NCBI GenBank assembly: GCA_965213525.1
Contig: OZ243889.1
Location: 3,038,001 to 3,102,000, forward strand
DNA: 64,000 nucleotides
Direction: 5' to 3'
Source: G965213525 sp965213525
GTDB lineage: Bacteria; Actinomycetota; Acidimicrobiia; Acidimicrobiales; Poriferisodalaceae
A program made the translations under genes and the position numbers. Positions 19,763 through 28,067 of the stretch are shown here, piece by piece (within the stretch, counting starts at the first letter, position 1; every line of letters begins with the position of its first letter). Below the pieces are notes generated by a model. The model was not told where the DNA came from and did no database searches. It saw only the letters and a program-made list of their open reading frames with translations.

Positions 19763-20980
19763 GTGGGGGGGGAGCTGGACGGGCCGAGGGCGTGGACGGT
19801 GGCGGTGGCGGTCGGGCTCGCCAACGCCGCCGCCTTCGGCACCGTGTACACCTTCGGTGCGTTCTTCGATGCGATGGCCGATGAGCTCGACGTCGGTCGA
19901 GGATCGACGGCGGTGGTCTTTGGCATCACCGTGTTGCTGTTCTTCGGCTTCGGCGTCGTCTCGGGGCCCCTCAGCGACCGCTTCGGGGGACGGCGGCTGC
20001 TGGTCGCCGGGTCGGTCCTCCTCGTGGCCGGTCTCGCTGCCACGTCCCGGGTCGACGGGATCGCCGCCGGGTACGTCACCTACGGCTTGGGGGTGGGCCT
20101 CGGCGGCGGCCTGTTCGTCACGCCGCTGTACGCCACCGCCGGGTTGTGGTTCGTTCGTCGCCGGGCTCTGGCGCTGGGTGTCGTCTCGGCGGGCAACGGT
20201 CTCGGGACCCTGGTGATGGTCCCGAGCGCGGAGCGACTGATCGACGCGCACGGGTGGCGGGACGCCTACCTGTGGTTGGCCTTGATCGTCGGCGTGGCGC
20301 TCACCGTGGCGGCGGTGGTGGTGGTGCGTCCGCCCCGAGTCGAGGGGGCGGCCCCGCCGCCGTCGCTGCGCCAGCGACTGGCGCTGCTCGGCCCGCAACC
20401 GGCGTTCCGGGCGATGATGGTGTCGACGCTGCTGATGGCGGTGTCGCTGTTCACGGCCTTCGCCTTCATCGTGCCCTTCGCCGAGGATGACGGCATCTCG
20501 GCGTCGGGGGCGGCGGCCGTGGTGGGCCTGGTGGGGGCGTCGAGCATCCTGGGTCGACTGCTCATCGGGCTCGGGGTGGCCCGGTGGGGGTCGGTGCGGC
20601 TGTTGCAGCTCAGCCTGGGGGTGCAGCCGGTGGCGTACGTCATCTGGATGGTCGCCGGCGATCGGTTCGCCTGGCTCGTGGTATTCGCCGTCGTCCTCGG
20701 GTTCTCCTACGGCGGCTTCGTGTCGCTCGGGCCCGAGGTGACCGCCCACCTGTTCGGCGTCGCCGGGCTGGGCGCCACCTTCGGGCTGCTGTTCCTTGCC
20801 ACCGGGGTCGGTGGGTTCATCGGCCCGCCGGTCACCGGCGTGCTGTCGGATCTGGCCGGCGGCCACGTGGTCCCGATCGGGTTCGTCCTCGCCGTCAACC
20901 TCGTGGCCGTGGCGGTCACCCTCACGGTGCCGACCGAGCCGGTGCTGCACGACGGGCCCGTCGAGGTTCGGTCCACCTGA
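19763..20980 (+). CDS. MFS transporter, oxalate/formate-antiporter-like
   Basis: A 405-residue, 12-helix major facilitator. The A-motif-like loop SGPLSDRFGGRRLLVAG follows helix 2, and VSAGNGLGTLVMVPSAERLI in the first half resembles OFA and monocarboxylate-type carriers. Transport direction and cargo are unknown. It lies 116 bases past ureD on the same strand and could be the last gene of the ammonia operon, for example moving a short carboxylate or amide. The start is uncertain: the GTG at 19763 gives a short leader before helix 1, while in-frame codons upstream run into the ureD stop region. Confidence 0.85.
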   Translation: MGGELDGPRAWTVAVAVGLANAAAFGTVYTFGAFFDAMADELDVGRGSTAVVFGITVLLFFGFGVVSGPLSDRFGGRRLLVAGSVLLVAGLAATSRVDGIAAGYVTYGLGVGLGGGLFVTPLYATAGLWFVRRRALALGVVSAGNGLGTLVMVPSAERLIDAHGWRDAYLWLALIVGVALTVAAVVVVRPPRVEGAAPPPSLRQRLALLGPQPAFRAMMVSTLLMAVSLFTAFAFIVPFAEDDGISASGAAAVVGLVGASSILGRLLIGLGVARWGSVRLLQLSLGVQPVAYVIWMVAGDRFAWLVVFAVVLGFSYGGFVSLGPEVTAHLFGVAGLGATFGLLFLATGVGGFIGPPVTGVLSDLAGGHVVPIGFVLAVNLVAVAVTLTVPTEPVLHDGPVEVRST

Positions 20981-21286
20981 CGCGACCTCCGACCTCCGAC
21001 CGCCGGTCATCGGTTGCCGGTCGTCTGCATGACCGAGCCGCCGACCGTCGGACCTCGGACGTCGGTCATCTGCATGGCCGAAACGACGGCCGTCGGACGT
21101 CGAGCTGCCCGGGAGTGAGGCGTCGGACGGCTCAGGCCGTGTTCGGGCGCGTCGATGAGCCCGGCGGTGCCGGGTTCGGGTCTGATGACGGGCACGCCTT
21201 TAGCCAGACAGCCGGTTGGCGGCGGTCGCAGGTCCGGGGACGTCGCGCCACGCCCGCCGAACGGGCGGGCTGTGCCGCGGTCGGGC
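20981..21286. other. Convergent intergenic region with an imperfect 35-bp direct repeat
   Basis: No credible gene lies between the MFS stop and the end of the HNH gene. Positions 21019-21053 and 21064-21098 are related copies (about 30 of 35 bases) of a segment containing CTGCATGxCCGA and CCGTCGGAC, 45 bp apart. They are preceded by two GACCTCCGACC-like copies. Role unknown. Confidence 0.6.
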
Positions 21287-22693
21287 TCATTCGAGACGGA
21301 CTGCCCTGTGCGATCGTGCGGCGGGCGCGGTCGCGGAGGTTCGGATGGTGGTGGTCGCCGGGGCGGCGCTGATGCGGTGATCGGGCGGGTCCCAGGGGCT
21401 GTGGGGGGGTGGGTGCCAGGCCCAGATGCCGTTCGGGTCAGCGGTGATGGTCCAGCCGGCTTCGTGGACGAGGTGGTGGTGCCAGCGGCAGAGGGGGACG
21501 GCGTTGTCGATGTCGGTGCGGCCGGCATCGTCCCAGTGGCGGAGGTGGTGGAGCTCACAGCGGGCGTAGGCGACGTCGCAGTCGGGGTAGGCGCAGCGTC
21601 GGTGGCGGGCGGCCAGGGCCCGTCGTTGGGCCCGGCTGAACGTGCGGCGGGACCGGCCGAGGTGCAGGGGCAGGCCGGCCGAGTCGACGACGAGGTGGGC
21701 GGTGGTGGCGTCACAGGACAGGCGAGCTGCGGTGGCGGGGCTGATCGCTACGGACTGGTGGTCACAGCGTCGACGGGGGCCGAACGCCGCCGAGGGACCT
21801 GCGGTGGTGCCGTCGCGCTTCGGATCCGAGACGTCAGCAGTCCCGGCGGTCTCGGTTCGTTCTGAGAGGTCGGCGCGGCTGGCGCGGTCGGTGGTGCCAG
21901 TTGGGTGGGTGCGGTCGGTGGTCGGGCCGCCGTGGGCGAGGAGGGGTCGGTCGACCACGACGACGGTGGTGGTGACCCGGAGGTCGTCGCCGTCACCACA
22001 GACCAGGTCGACCAGGGCGTCGGCGCGGCGGGCGTGGTAGCTGCGTGCTGCGGGGTGGTGGTCGCACAGGGCGGTGCCGGGGTCGGTGTTGGCGTCGAGG
22101 GCGGCGAGGACCCGTTGGGCGTCCTCACCGGGGAGGCTGAAGGCGCCGTGGAGGTCACCGAACAGATCGAGTCGGGTGCGCAGCGACCGGGCGGCGTATC
22201 GCTCCTGGGCGTCAGCCGGTGCTCGCCGGGCGGCCCAGTCAGCACACGTGTCCGCCCAGGCGGTCAGGCCCTGGGAGCACGCTGCGTCGACCAGTGCGTC
22301 CTCGTCGGACCGGGCCTCGTCGAAGCGCCCGGCGACCGCCCGTGACAACACGTCGAGGTGCGCGGCGCTGATCTGGGCGTCGGCGTGGGCGGCGGCGATG
22401 GCGGGCAACCGGTCACAGACCTCGGCCAGGCGGATCAGGCGGCGGGCGGTGTCATCGTCGAGGCGTAGCCGTGATCGCAGCCACGCCGCAGGGCTGCGGG
22501 CCCCCTCTAGCTGGCACCATCCGGAGCGCAGGACCTCACCCACCAGGATCACCCGGCGACGTTCGGCGTCTTCGATGTGCGCCGACAGGTGGTCCAGCTC
22601 GTCGACGGCGGCCCGGGTCGCCACCGCATCGACCAGCACCGGCGCACCTTCCCGACGCGTGGCGGCTGGTGAACCTGGCCCGATCGATCGCAT
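21287..22693 (-). CDS. DUF222 domain-containing HNH endonuclease
   Basis: A 468-residue protein. The N-terminal half is a helical DUF222 region (ARSPAAWLRSRLRLDDDTAR, AHADAQISAAHLDVLSRAV). The C-terminal HNH module (about 380-440) has CAYPDCDVAYARCELHHLR, the Asn in IDNAVPLC, and WHHHLVHE, so the zinc cysteines, catalytic His and Asn are all intact. A Thr/Asp-rich stretch of about 60 residues joins the two. Such proteins are present in many copies in actinobacteria, and their role is unsettled. The ATG at 22693 lies seven bases after a TAGGTT hexamer. The frame stays open upstream through the kinase remnant, but that part has no similarity. Confidence 0.85.
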   Translation of the reverse strand: MRSIGPGSPAATRREGAPVLVDAVATRAAVDELDHLSAHIEDAERRRVILVGEVLRSGWCQLEGARSPAAWLRSRLRLDDDTARRLIRLAEVCDRLPAIAAAHADAQISAAHLDVLSRAVAGRFDEARSDEDALVDAACSQGLTAWADTCADWAARRAPADAQERYAARSLRTRLDLFGDLHGAFSLPGEDAQRVLAALDANTDPGTALCDHHPAARSYHARRADALVDLVCGDGDDLRVTTTVVVVDRPLLAHGGPTTDRTHPTGTTDRASRADLSERTETAGTADVSDPKRDGTTAGPSAAFGPRRRCDHQSVAISPATAARLSCDATTAHLVVDSAGLPLHLGRSRRTFSRAQRRALAARHRRCAYPDCDVAYARCELHHLRHWDDAGRTDIDNAVPLCRWHHHLVHEAGWTITADPNGIWAWHPPPHSPWDPPDHRISAAPATTTIRTSATAPAARSHRAVRLE

Positions 22694-22700
22694 GTCCGAC

Positions 22701-22706
22701 AACCTA
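22701..22706 (-). promoter_or_regulatory. TANNNT -10 element of the HNH gene
   Basis: TAGGTT on the minus strand ends seven bases before the ATG at 22693, with no Shine-Dalgarno between them. This fits a leaderless start. Confidence 0.4.
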
Positions 22707-22822
22707 CGGAGGGGGTGTGTCACGTCGGCTGCCCACCGCAGCCGGCGAGAACGGCGGCCCGACGGACCGGTCTGCGACGCTCGGCCCCGTCCCTCGACCG
22801 TTCCCGACGGTCGGAGGTGCGC

Positions 22823-23010
22823 ATGGGCGCACAACGACCCGACCAGAACGAGGACGAGCCGGCGGACTGCCACGCCCGTCTCGCCGCCACCGCCGACGCT
22901 GAGGTCGTCGCACGGCTGCTGCACGACTCCAACAGCGAGTTCAAGGCGCCGACACCCTGCGCCGAGGTGCTCGCCCGCCGCCTCCGACGCCTGATCGTCG
23001 CCGACGCCAC
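22823..23010 (+). pseudogene. GNAT acetyltransferase N-terminal remnant
   Basis: From an ATG at 22823, with GGAGG five bases upstream, the frame gives about 60 residues of a GNAT start: ATADAEVVARLLHDSNSEF then PTPCAEVLARRLRRLI. Homology stops near 23010. The frame stays open to 23332, but that part is only the antisense of a kinase remnant, so the acetyl-CoA-binding core is missing. The gene appears to have been cut and joined to unrelated DNA. The assignment rests on family pattern memory and has not been checked by alignment. Confidence 0.5.
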
Positions 23011-23122
23011 GCACGACAAACCGCCAGAACTCGTCGCTCGGCGCGCGGGCACAGAGCTCGGCGATCGTCATCTTGCCTGCGCCGGGCGGACCGGTCAGGG
23101 CGATCACCCGGCCACCCGCCAT
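23010..23122 (-). pseudogene. P-loop (AAA/kinase-like) ATPase N-terminal remnant
   Basis: An ATG at 23122 on the minus strand begins MAGGRVIALTGPPGAGKMTI, a Walker A region in which the expected Thr/Ser after Lys is Met. After about 35 residues (AELCARAPSDEFW) the similarity ends at the junction with the GNAT remnant. Only the nucleotide-binding start survives, and its key residue is damaged, so it is called a fragment. Confidence 0.5.
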
Positions 23123-23185
23123 CAGCCAGCGTCGGCGGCGGCGGGTGACGGCCACGAGCGAGATGGGCCCTCACTTGCCGACTCC

Positions 23186-23341
23186 TCAGCCGTGCGCGGC
23201 GAGGAGCAAGAACGCCGGCACGTCTCGGAAGCCTGCCCACGACGGCTCGGCTGTGACCTGCTCGGCCGTCGGCGCCCACTTGACGACGTCGTCGACGCCC
23301 CGGGCTGTGGAGGTACCCGAGGTACGAAGTGACCGTGACAT
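23186..23341 (-). CDS. Small hypothetical protein (51 aa), possibly a remnant
   Basis: A short frame on the minus strand from an ATG at 23341 encodes MSRSLRTSGTSTARGVDDVV and ends PAFLLLAAHG. No family is recognised and there is no clear Shine-Dalgarno. It lies just upstream of the kinase fragment on the same strand, so it may be the beginning of the same decayed locus. Low confidence that it is expressed. Confidence 0.25.
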   Translation of the reverse strand: MSRSLRTSGTSTARGVDDVVKWAPTAEQVTAEPSWAGFRDVPAFLLLAAHG

Positions 23342-23405
23342 CACTAGCCCATTGCGTCGACCTTGGCTCGGCGTGCGCAGGGCGCCCTAGGCGAAGCGCC
23401 TCGTC

Positions 23406-23437
23406 GTCCAGCTATTGGACCTGCTAGACAATCTAGC
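23406..23437. promoter_or_regulatory. Two adjacent inverted repeats
   Basis: GTCCA-N5-TGGAC at 23406-23420 and GCTAGA-CAA-TCTAGC at 23423-23437 are perfect inverted repeats side by side, followed by a run of nine G. They lie 84-115 bp upstream of the lipoprotein gene at 23521, at the edge of the lower-GC segment. They could be operators or a terminator. Confidence 0.4.
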
Positions 23438-23520
23438 GGGGGGGGGCAAGCTAAAGATGAGGGTCGAGGTCGGCAGCGCCGGTCGACTCGTACGTACGTT
23501 CCCAAAAGGAGGGGGGTGGG

Positions 23521-24165
23521 GTGATGCGATCGTCACGGGTTGGGCGGGGAGTGATCCTTGCAGCGGCTGGCCTTCTGTTCCTCGCTGCGTGCGGCGGAGC
23601 CGAGCCGACGACGGTAGAGACGGGCCCGGCGCACGCCGACAGACCCGCTCCCAGCAGATCAGATGAGAGCAGTGCGCCGACGCCGACGGCGTCAACGAGC
23701 ACAGCGATCCAGGTCGATGCACCGGAGCCGGCTGGGCAAGACGAATGCGCGCCTGACCAGCTGGAAGTAGCCCCACACGAACCGAGCCTCTCGATCCGGG
23801 AGGCCACGGCGACATCACCGCCGGTCTCGATCTCGTTTGACGTCTCGAACTTGGGTGACGCTGCGTGCCGCCTGGAAGAGTACGAGGTCAAGACCTACGA
23901 TCTCGATGGCGAACTGCTGTCGCACACCGGTGTCGCCGGGGTGGAGTGTGCAGTGCCCGATTGTGATCTCGTGCGTGCTGGCAGCGAGACGACGATCACG
24001 GCACAGTGGGTACCGCTGGACTTCAGAAGCGCGGGCCCGGACACGCCTTCCTCGCCGATCAAGGCCGGAACGACGGTCAACGTCGTGCTGTCCCTGCCCC
24101 ACCCGGATGGCCAAGCTATCGATCTGAGTGAGAGCGCTGCTCAGGTGGAGGTGACGAAGGGATGA
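23521..24165 (+). CDS. Secreted lipoprotein of unknown function
   Basis: A 214-residue protein with a signal peptide (RVGRGVILAAAGLLFLAAC) and lipobox LAAC at about residue 24. A Ser/Thr/Pro/Ala-rich linker follows (to about 75), then a beta-rich domain with VSISFDVSNLGDAACRLEEY and paired cysteines (GVECAVPDCDLV). The layout resembles an extracellular Ig-like or DUF4232-like domain, but this is not certain. GTG at 23521 or ATG at 23524; AAAAGGAGG lies 8-11 bases upstream, one of the strongest ribosome sites in the window. Base composition is lower in GC than in neighbouring genes. Its stop overlaps the protease remnant (ATGA). Confidence 0.65.
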   Translation: MMRSSRVGRGVILAAAGLLFLAACGGAEPTTVETGPAHADRPAPSRSDESSAPTPTASTSTAIQVDAPEPAGQDECAPDQLEVAPHEPSLSIREATATSPPVSISFDVSNLGDAACRLEEYEVKTYDLDGELLSHTGVAGVECAVPDCDLVRAGSETTITAQWVPLDFRSAGPDTPSSPIKAGTTVNVVLSLPHPDGQAIDLSESAAQVEVTKG

Positions 24166-24792
24166 CGACCCGTTGGCTAGGAGCGATCCTTATTGCAGTA
24201 GCGCTCACAAGCGCGTTGACCGTGTCCTCGCGTGACGCGTCAGCGTCGCACGACTATTCCAACAACCGTCACTTCTACAATCGACCGTCCGTTCCGATAC
24301 CAATGACGTTCCGGAATCAGATCGGGCCTGCGGGGGAAGGGCCGATCAACCACGCCCTCGCAGCGTGGGCCAGTACTGATGCGAGCAACAGGTGGCCGGC
24401 CGGACCGGCGCGCTCGGACTTCGCGTTCACCTACGCGTACGGAGGAGCGGCCTCGTGCGACGCTAGCAGTCCCGTCAACGAGACATACTGCTTGCGCTAG
24501 CGGCCGTGCGGGAGTTCTGGGTCTAACGGGTGCGCAAACTTTCGTGTACACCATCAGTGGCGACCACATCTACTTGGGCTGGATCGAGATCGGCACCGGC
24601 AGCGGCGTGGACTGGGGAACCTACGTCCACGAAACGGGCAACAACTTCGGGCTGGCTCACCACCCAAGCACGAGTTGTGTAATGTACAGACAAAACATCT
24701 CGTCGAGAAGCGACCTGCCATGTGACCATGATCTCGACATGGTGTCTATTGTCAACAGCACGCACACGCACTCGCGAGGTACAGGATTCTAG
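24162..24792 (+). pseudogene. Secreted metzincin-like metalloprotease, frameshifted and with a damaged zinc site
   Basis: The ATG overlaps the lipoprotein stop. Frame 1 (24162-24500) encodes a signal peptide (LGAILIAVALTSALTVSS) and the start of a secreted domain (PIPMTFRNQIGPAGEGPINH), then stops after ETYCLR. The next frame continues without a gap as GVLGLTGAQTFVYTISGDH and YVHETGNNFGLAHH, so one extra base near 24495-24505 breaks the gene. The zinc motif HExxHxxGxxH reads HETGNNFGLAH, with Asn (AAC, 24640-24642) where His (CAC) is expected. Both changes suggest loss of function. Some flanking residues (CVMY after the motif) still match the family. Confidence 0.65.
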
Positions 24793-24889
24793 GGCTCGTT
24801 GCGTTCGCACAGCATTGTCCCCGCCCTTTGGATGGTGTCGACCAGCTGTGGTGAGGTATAACACCTGCGATGAGCGCCTGCTCGACGCT

Positions 24890-25154
24890 CGAATAGCGCA
24901 GCGGCATCAGCGACGTCCTTCAGCGCCAACGAGCTGTACGCCACGTCGAACGAGGCGGGCAGGAGGTCACCGGCGTCGAGGTGACCGAGGTCGGCGCCGC
25001 GGTAGGTGTTGCGGTCGTTGCCGGTCGCCTCGACGGCCCGGGCGAGCATGTGCTCGTACGCGTCCAGGCCGACAGCGATTCGCTTGACCCGGCCCAGCTC
25101 GCCTACCGGGTAACTCGTCGACACGGGCGGGACGCCGTGACCTGCGCCCGGCAC
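24890..25154 (-). pseudogene. SAM-dependent methyltransferase fragment
   Basis: On the minus strand, residues such as AVGLDAYEHMLARAVEATGN, YRGADLGHLDAGDLLPASFD and VAYSSLALKDV match the middle of a class I methyltransferase (motif II acidic loop to motif IV). The glycine-rich SAM-binding motif I is missing, and after DAAALF the frame reads into unrelated sequence to 24789. Both ends are therefore gone. Confidence 0.5.
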
Positions 25155-25208
25155 CGCCTGCCCCGACTGCAGCTCGTCGGTCCAAGGCCGTCACGCCCGG
25201 TAGGACGC

Positions 25209-26384
25209 TCAGGTCCCGGACGGGCCATCCAGGGTGATGCCGAGTTGGGGGCAGACCTCCTCGGCCATCAGGTGCAGTTGTCGGTCCATCTGTTCGCGGG
25301 TCAGCCCGGGCATGTCGAAGAAGCACACGACGTGCTCGAGCGAGAGCAGCTCCCGGTATCCGCCGAGGACGTCGACGACGTGGTCGACCGAGCCGATGGC
25401 CATGATGCGCTGGTCGACGGAGTCCTCGATGGATGGTCGGTGATCGAACGGCGGCTCGGACCCATCGGGCATGACGTAGGAGCGGAACCGCCCGTAGGGC
25501 GCGAGGAAGCGGACCCATTCGTCGTGGGCGTCGCGCCCGGTGCGGACGGCCTCCTCCTGGGTGTCGCCGAGGTGCACGTTGATGGCCAGCAGGCGCCCCT
25601 CGCCGGGGCCGATCTGCCAGCCCTCGGCTGCTGCCGCGGCCCCGAACCGATCCCACCACTCCTTGGTCTTGACCGGGCCGCGCGCTGGCAACACCCCGTG
25701 GTGGCGGACCCGGGTGCAGTAGTCGAGCGTCGGCGGCGACGTGACGGCCTGCCAGACGGTGATGGGGGCGATCGGGCGCGGGATCAGCGTGAGCTCGGTG
25801 ACGGTGGACCCCCGGTCGGGGATGCCGGGCGGGGGCAGCTCGAAGTGCTTGCCGGTGAAGCTGAACCGCTCGTTCCCCCAGGCTGCCCGAATGATCTCCA
25901 TCGACTCCTCGAACATCTCGCGGTTGCGTCGATCGACCTCGGCGGCCATGGCGTTGTCGCCCGAGGCGACCACCCCGCCGAGCGACTGGGCTTCACGGGG
26001 CACGGTGCCCCGCCCGACGCCGAACTGCATGCGGTCGCCCGAGAGGATCTGGGCCATCGCCGCGTCCTCGGCCAGGCGCAGCGGGTGCCACTGGGGCACG
26101 ACGTTGAACATCTGCCCGGCGCGCAGCCGTTCGGTCTGCTGGGTGACGTGGAGCCCGAAGAGGATGAGGTTCGGCGTGACCTCGTAGCCCTCGTGCTGGA
26201 AGTGGTGCTCGGTGAACCACATGGTGTCGAACCCGAGACGGTCCATGGTCTGGGCCCAGTGGACGAGGTTGTCGTAGCAGGCGACGACGGCGTCGTTGCC
26301 GTAGCGACGGTCGACCGGCATCGGGCCCGCCCGGCCGGCGTCGGGCATCGGGACGGTGCCGTAGAAGTTGGCGTCGACTCGCAT
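25209..26384 (-). CDS. LLM-class (luciferase-like, F420/FMN-type) oxidoreductase
   Basis: A 391-residue TIM-barrel protein of the bacterial luciferase family. LGFDTMWFTEHHFQHEGY near residue 50 is the hallmark of the LuxA-like branch, followed by MFNVVPQWHPLRLAEDAAM and LSGDRMQFGVGRGTVPRE. The cofactor could be F420 or FMN; in actinobacteria F420 is common. The substrate is unknown. The ATG at 26384 is preceded six bases upstream by CAGACT, a weak -10-like hexamer. It is transcribed away from the remnant zone. Confidence 0.85.
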   Translation of the reverse strand: MRVDANFYGTVPMPDAGRAGPMPVDRRYGNDAVVACYDNLVHWAQTMDRLGFDTMWFTEHHFQHEGYEVTPNLILFGLHVTQQTERLRAGQMFNVVPQWHPLRLAEDAAMAQILSGDRMQFGVGRGTVPREAQSLGGVVASGDNAMAAEVDRRNREMFEESMEIIRAAWGNERFSFTGKHFELPPPGIPDRGSTVTELTLIPRPIAPITVWQAVTSPPTLDYCTRVRHHGVLPARGPVKTKEWWDRFGAAAAAEGWQIGPGEGRLLAINVHLGDTQEEAVRTGRDAHDEWVRFLAPYGRFRSYVMPDGSEPPFDHRPSIEDSVDQRIMAIGSVDHVVDVLGGYRELLSLEHVVCFFDMPGLTREQMDRQLHLMAEEVCPQLGITLDGPSGT

Positions 26385-26463
26385 CCCGCTCAGTCTGGCC
26401 GTCCGGTGTGTCAGGGGTGTTGCCCGGCCACCGACGGCACCGCTGGTGCAGCCGGCGTGGCGC

Positions 26464-27840
26464 TCAGTGCGACGGGAACGGCACCCGCGTGCGCAACCGC
26501 CGGCCCCACCGCAGGGCGACCACCCTCCCGTCACCGTCGGTGATCAGGGGGACCTCGAGGACCTCGCCGTCGTCGTCACGACCCCACAGGGTCCCTCCGA
26601 CGCGACGGAGTCGCACCGGCGGATCGGGGAACGGCTGCCACCGACCATCGTCGTGGGGGGAGTGGACGAGACGCACGCCGCCGTGCTCGCCGGCGCCGCC
26701 AACCTCGTCCACCGGTTCGACGTCGGTGATGCCTAGGCCGCCCTCGTAGCGGCCGAGGAGGTCGGTGACGTCGTCGGCACCCGATGGCGGATCGTCGGGG
26801 CGCACGCCGAGGTGCTCGGCGAGCAGCCAAGCGCTCACCCGGCGGTGCAGTCGGGCGCCGCCGGTGGCGTTGGTGAGCACGACCCAGCCGACCTGGCCGT
26901 CGGAGACCAGCGACATCGAGGCGCAGTAGCCGGCGGTCACGCCCGGGTGGTGAACGACGTCGACACCGCCCACCTTCCGGACGAGCCAACCCAGCGCTGT
27001 GTCCTCGTCTCGGCCGAGTGGCGCCACCGGGCGCCACGACGCCTTCACCTGGTCGCCCGAGAGCGCAACGTCGCCCTCGGCACCACCCCCGGCGGCCCCC
27101 AGCAGCGCGGCCACCAAGCCGGCGAGGTCGTCCAGGCAGGAGATGGCACCGGCGGGGGCCAGGTCGTGCAGGCCGAGCTGCCACCGGGGCTGCCACCCCA
27201 TCCCGCCCCGCACGGCGTCGGCCCCGCCGGCGTGAGAGGCATGGGGCAGCGCCACGGTCGACGTGATGGCCTCGTCGGCGGTCGCCATCGTCCGCCGAAG
27301 TCCCCACGGCCGCAGCACGCGCGCCCGCCACACGGTGGTGAACGCCACACCGGTGATCACCTCGACGACGCGGGCCAGCACCGAGTAGGCGGCGTTGGAG
27401 TAGCTGGTCTCGCCCCCGGGACGCCCGAGGGGAGCGGCGCCGGCCAGGGCCTCGACCGCGCCGGCGGGCGTCATGGGCTGGGGCGGTCGGGTGAGCAGCG
27501 CATCGCCGTCGATGCCGAAGCGATGGCTCAACAGCTCGGCGACGGTGACGTCGGGGAGGTCACAGCCCAACAAGATCGTCCCGAGGCGCTGGTCGAGGGA
27601 GAGTTGCCCGGTTGCGACCAGGGAGTGCACGGCGAGGGCGGTGAGCGGCTTGGACAGCGACCCGATCTGGAACAGCGTGCGCTCGTCGACGGGGCGCAGG
27701 TCGCCCACCGACGGTGACCCCAGGGTCCACCGCCGGATGGCACCGGGGGTGATGACGGCTGCGGCCACCGCCGGTACCCCCATCTCGGCCATCGATGCCC
27801 GGATGAGCTCTTCGAGGCCGGCGAAGCGTTCAGCGGCCAC
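26464..27840 (-). CDS. Serine hydrolase, beta-lactamase/class C family
   Basis: A 458-residue penicillin-binding-protein-like hydrolase. The nucleophile motif SLSK (FQIGSLSKPL) is near residue 61, the second motif YSN (TSYSNAAYSVL) near 147, and HPG (VVHHPGVTAGYCAS) replaces the KTG box, as usual in esterase/DD-peptidase-like members. No signal peptide is seen, so it is probably cytoplasmic. The last 100 or so residues form an extra beta-rich domain. The GTG at 27840 lies nine bases after TACAGT (minus strand), suggesting a leaderless transcript. The substrate is unknown. Confidence 0.85.
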   Translation of the reverse strand: MAAERFAGLEELIRASMAEMGVPAVAAAVITPGAIRRWTLGSPSVGDLRPVDERTLFQIGSLSKPLTALAVHSLVATGQLSLDQRLGTILLGCDLPDVTVAELLSHRFGIDGDALLTRPPQPMTPAGAVEALAGAAPLGRPGGETSYSNAAYSVLARVVEVITGVAFTTVWRARVLRPWGLRRTMATADEAITSTVALPHASHAGGADAVRGGMGWQPRWQLGLHDLAPAGAISCLDDLAGLVAALLGAAGGGAEGDVALSGDQVKASWRPVAPLGRDEDTALGWLVRKVGGVDVVHHPGVTAGYCASMSLVSDGQVGWVVLTNATGGARLHRRVSAWLLAEHLGVRPDDPPSGADDVTDLLGRYEGGLGITDVEPVDEVGGAGEHGGVRLVHSPHDDGRWQPFPDPPVRLRRVGGTLWGRDDDGEVLEVPLITDGDGRVVALRWGRRLRTRVPFPSH

Positions 27841-27849
27841 GGGCGACGA

Positions 27850-27855
27850 ACTGTA
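27850..27855 (-). promoter_or_regulatory. TANNNT -10 element of the serine hydrolase gene
   Basis: TACAGT on the minus strand ends nine bases before the GTG at 27840; no ribosome site lies in between. Confidence 0.4.
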
Positions 27856-28067
27856 GGCGCCACCCGCCGACGTGGCGCAGGGTCCGCACGCCGGGGGCGG
27901 CCGTCGCCCGCGCGCTGGTCGTTGGTCCGGCGTTCACCTGGTGACCCCAGAGCACCCGCCGTCCTTCACCCACCGGCCCCCGGGGCGGGGGGAACCGGAG
28001 GGTTTGCGTTCACGAGGCCTCCCTAGGTTCCGCGACGAACCACCAGCGAGCCCTCGGAGGGCCCCCA

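Noticed and set aside
21287..22693. HNH gene as a homing endonuclease or intein
   Set aside because: It has the DUF222 plus HNH layout of free-standing actinobacterial genes, with no splicing motifs and no host gene split around it.
22694..25208. Prophage or integrative element
   Set aside because: No integrase, transposase, terminase or attachment site could be found; only fragments of housekeeping-type genes.
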